From an uncultured Bacilli bacterium (GTDB lineage Bacteria > Bacillota_I > Bacilli_A > RF39 > UBA660), in the NCBI GenBank assembly GCA_947587565.1, contig CANPYA010000022.1, forward strand, positions 1 to 13,606: a DNA stretch of 13,606 nt, written 5' to 3'. The notes beneath the pieces were generated by a model, which did no database searches, was not told where the DNA came from, and saw nothing but the letters and a program-made list of their open reading frames with translations. The position numbers and the translations under genes were made by a program. Numbering within the stretch: position 1 is the stretch's first letter; every line of letters begins with the position of its first letter. Shown piece after piece: positions 12,599 to 13,606 of the stretch.

Positions 12599-12634
12599 AA
12601 AAATGTTGATAAACATTAACTTATCAACATTTTT
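12599..12634. terminator. Terminator after the Nudix gene, with the same arms as 12218-12241
   Basis: AAAAATGTTGATAA (12599-12612) and TTATCAACATTTTT (12621-12634) form a 14-bp stem around an 8-nt loop, with T-rich flanks on either strand. It overlaps the stop codon of the Nudix gene. The core arms GTTGATAA/TTATCAAC are identical to those of the hairpin 390 bp to the left. Confidence 0.75.
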
Positions 12635-13059
12635 TATTCATATACAATACCTTGTTTATATTTCTCAATACACTTTTGACTAGGCTTATAAAGATTAGTA
12701 GGTAAATCATCTAAATCAAACCAACGCCATTCTAAAATCGTTTCCGGTTCCATAGTTTTAACTTCCCCGGTATAATTATTTACAATAAAGCCAACTGTAA
12801 CATAATGGGCTGTTTCTGTCATATCATCAGATATACATAACAATTTTAAATCAGTAGCTTTTAAACTAGTTTCCTCTTCTAATTCTCTTTTAGCAGCATC
12901 TACTAATTTTTCCATAAATTCTACTTTCCCACCCGGCATTGTCCAAGTTCCTTGACCTTGAAGTTCACTACTAGCTTTAACTTTATCAGGATTTCTTAAA
13001 CCCAATAATATTTTATTATCTTTTAATACCATTACTCCAACACCTATTCCTGGTTTCAT
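12634..13059 (-). CDS. Nudix hydrolase, NUDT15/MutT-like
   Basis: A 141-residue cytoplasmic Nudix protein of typical length. The Nudix box runs from Gly44 to Leu66: GKVEFME, then seven residues, then RELEEETSL. All metal-binding glutamates (Glu59, 62, 63) and Arg58 are present, but the usual Gly near the end is Ser65. The N-terminus (MKPGIGVGVMVLKDNKILLG), the TMPGG block and the HYVTVGFIV and EPETILEWRWF segments resemble the NUDT15 subgroup, which cleaves modified or canonical nucleoside triphosphates to monophosphates. A house-cleaning role on dNTPs is likely, but the substrate cannot be read from sequence. ATG at 13059 follows GAAGTGA. It has its own promoter (13082-13090) and terminator (12599-12634). 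A decayed second copy lies at 12020-12113. Confidence 0.9.
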   Translation of the reverse strand: MKPGIGVGVMVLKDNKILLGLRNPDKVKASSELQGQGTWTMPGGKVEFMEKLVDAAKRELEEETSLKATDLKLLCISDDMTETAHYVTVGFIVNNYTGEVKTMEPETILEWRWFDLDDLPTNLYKPSQKCIEKYKQGIVYE

Positions 13060-13081
13060 ATGATCACTTCTTTCTATAAAT

Positions 13082-13090
13082 ATTATACCA
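13082..13090 (-). promoter_or_regulatory. Extended -10 promoter for the Nudix gene
   Basis: The minus strand reads TGGTATAAT, an extended -10 with perfect TATAAT, 22 bp before the ATG at 13059. The -35 overlaps the loop of the preceding terminator and is poor. Confidence 0.6.
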
Positions 13091-13092
13091 CA

Positions 13093-13126
13093 AAAAAATA
13101 CTGATTAATTGATTTCAGTATTTTTT
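13093..13126 (-). terminator. Rho-independent terminator after the ytxH-like gene
   Basis: AAAAAATACTGA (13093-13104) and TCAGTATTTTTT (13115-13126) form a 12-bp stem with a 10-nt loop; the A-T pairs at its base supply U-rich tails. It lies 3 bases beyond the stop of the gene at 13130-13576. Confidence 0.75.
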
Positions 13127-13129
13127 AAT

Positions 13130-13576
13130 TTATGCCGTTTTTTTAGATTTTTTAGTTGTTTTAGTGGTTTTCTTTGATGCTTCAGTTTCATCTTCTAATT
13201 TACTAGCGGTACTTTTTAATATTTCCGCAGTTTTGCTTTTAACTTCTTTAGCAGTTTTCTCAACAATTGGCGTTCCTTTTTCTACTGCTAAATCCACAAG
13301 TTCTTGAGCCTTAATTTTAACTTCTCTAGATTTATCAACGATTAATTGTTTAGCAGTTTCCTTATCTAAATCTTTAATCATATTTTCTAGTTCTCTAGTT
13401 TTAACAACAATCGCATTTTTAACTTCTTCAACATCAATTTCTTTCGCTTTTTCTACTAATTCATCAAAAGCCTTCGCTAAATCTTTTCTTGTTTCTTTCC
13501 CACTTTTTGGTGCAAATAACAAACCTAGACCAACTCCTAAACCAGCTCCTAGTAAAAAATTACCCTTCTTACTCAT
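13130..13576 (-). CDS. ytxH: YtxH domain-containing general stress protein
   Basis: A 148-residue protein. The N-terminal segment KGNFLLGAGLGVGLGLLFAPKSGKETR (residues 4-30) is the hallmark of the YtxH family: a Gly-rich hydrophobic helix, then APKSGKETR. The rest is a long charged helix or coiled coil with repeated Ala/Lys/Glu segments, ending in a Lys/Thr-rich tail (KKTTKTTKKSKKTA). YtxH-type proteins are membrane-associated and, in Bacillus subtilis, belong to the general stress group; their molecular function is unknown. The family resembles apolipoprotein or LEA-like helices. The start at 13576 overlaps the end of a likely upstream frame by 8 bases, as expected for a ytxG-ytxH pair. No strong ribosome binding site precedes it, consistent with coupled translation. 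Confidence 0.87.
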   Translation of the reverse strand: MSKKGNFLLGAGLGVGLGLLFAPKSGKETRKDLAKAFDELVEKAKEIDVEEVKNAIVVKTRELENMIKDLDKETAKQLIVDKSREVKIKAQELVDLAVEKGTPIVEKTAKEVKSKTAEILKSTASKLEDETEASKKTTKTTKKSKKTA

Positions 13577-13604
13577 CTAAATCACTCTCGCTTTCCTTAT
13601 CTTT
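13569..13604 (-). CDS. C-terminal end of an upstream gene, possibly ytxG-like (DUF948), cut by window edge
   Basis: Only eleven codons and a TAA stop are visible, reading KDKESESDLDE, overlapping the ytxH start by 8 bases. The acidic charged tail would suit the DUF948 protein YtxG that commonly precedes ytxH. Identity rests on context alone, and the frame is too short to prove coding. Confidence 0.3.
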   Translation of the reverse strand, partial: KDKESESDLDE

Positions 13605-13606
13605 AT

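Larger units (their letters stand above)
11992..12633. other. Gene-poor stretch: Nudix remnant plus putative antisense-RNA/peptide locus
   Basis: This stretch of about 640 bases has no long ORF. It holds, from left to right, a decayed Nudix gene fragment (12020-12113), about 90 bases of featureless AT-rich DNA, a stem-loop terminator (12204-12241), a promoter and structured small RNA on the plus strand (12282-12383), a 35-codon ORF on the minus strand (12352-12459) with leader and promoter, and the Nudix gene terminator (12599-12634). The leader of the small ORF (about 12460-12530) is clearly richer in G and C than the surroundings. Confidence 0.7.

Overview
This window looks like a chromosome segment from a very AT-rich, low-GC Gram-positive bacterium (Bacillota, probably Bacilli or an Erysipelotrichia-like uncultured gut lineage). 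It carries endospore genes (dacB-spmA-spmB, yunB, a yutH-like gene) and uses the standard bacterial code: TGA is a real stop at 6002-6004 and tryptophan is TGG. No rRNA, tRNA, CRISPR array or insertion sequence was seen. Recognition of families is from memory of sequence motifs, with no database search.

Left part (1-4811, all minus strand). A yutH-like spore-coat kinase-fold gene (cut by the window edge), a Pro/Thr/Glu-repeat protein, yutD, an unknown tail-anchored protein, yunB, and a second, acidic tail-anchored protein. YutH, YutD and YunB are also near neighbours in Bacillus subtilis, so this is an old sporulation neighbourhood with lineage-specific genes interleaved.

Middle (4812-6519, plus strand). 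A [4Fe-4S] ferredoxin with an extra Cys/His tail, then a translationally coupled pair: a PP-loop ATPase with a CxxC plus distal Cys pattern, and a TudS-like (DUF523-related) protein with three candidate cluster cysteines. Together they suggest iron-sulfur-dependent thiolation or dethiolation of a nucleotide or other small molecule.

Next (6524-9449, minus strand). dacB, spmA and spmB are packed end to end and encode spore-cortex maturation functions; rluB follows with its own promoter. The convergent coupled pair and rluB share a bidirectional terminator.

Right part (9588-12633) is accessory. It holds an XRE helix-turn-helix / P-loop NTPase / CYTH fusion protein, a 46-codon ORF, an unrecognised 292-residue protein and a gene-poor stretch. 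That stretch contains a decayed Nudix gene fragment and a compact, convergent pair of short transcription units: a 35-residue membrane peptide ORF with a strong ribosome binding site, opposed by a roughly 67-nt structured antisense RNA with its own promoter and terminator. This layout is that of a type I toxin-antitoxin locus and is the best candidate here for an undescribed system. Beyond it lie an intact NUDT15-like Nudix hydrolase and a ytxH-like stress gene, probably the end of a ytxG-ytxH operon.
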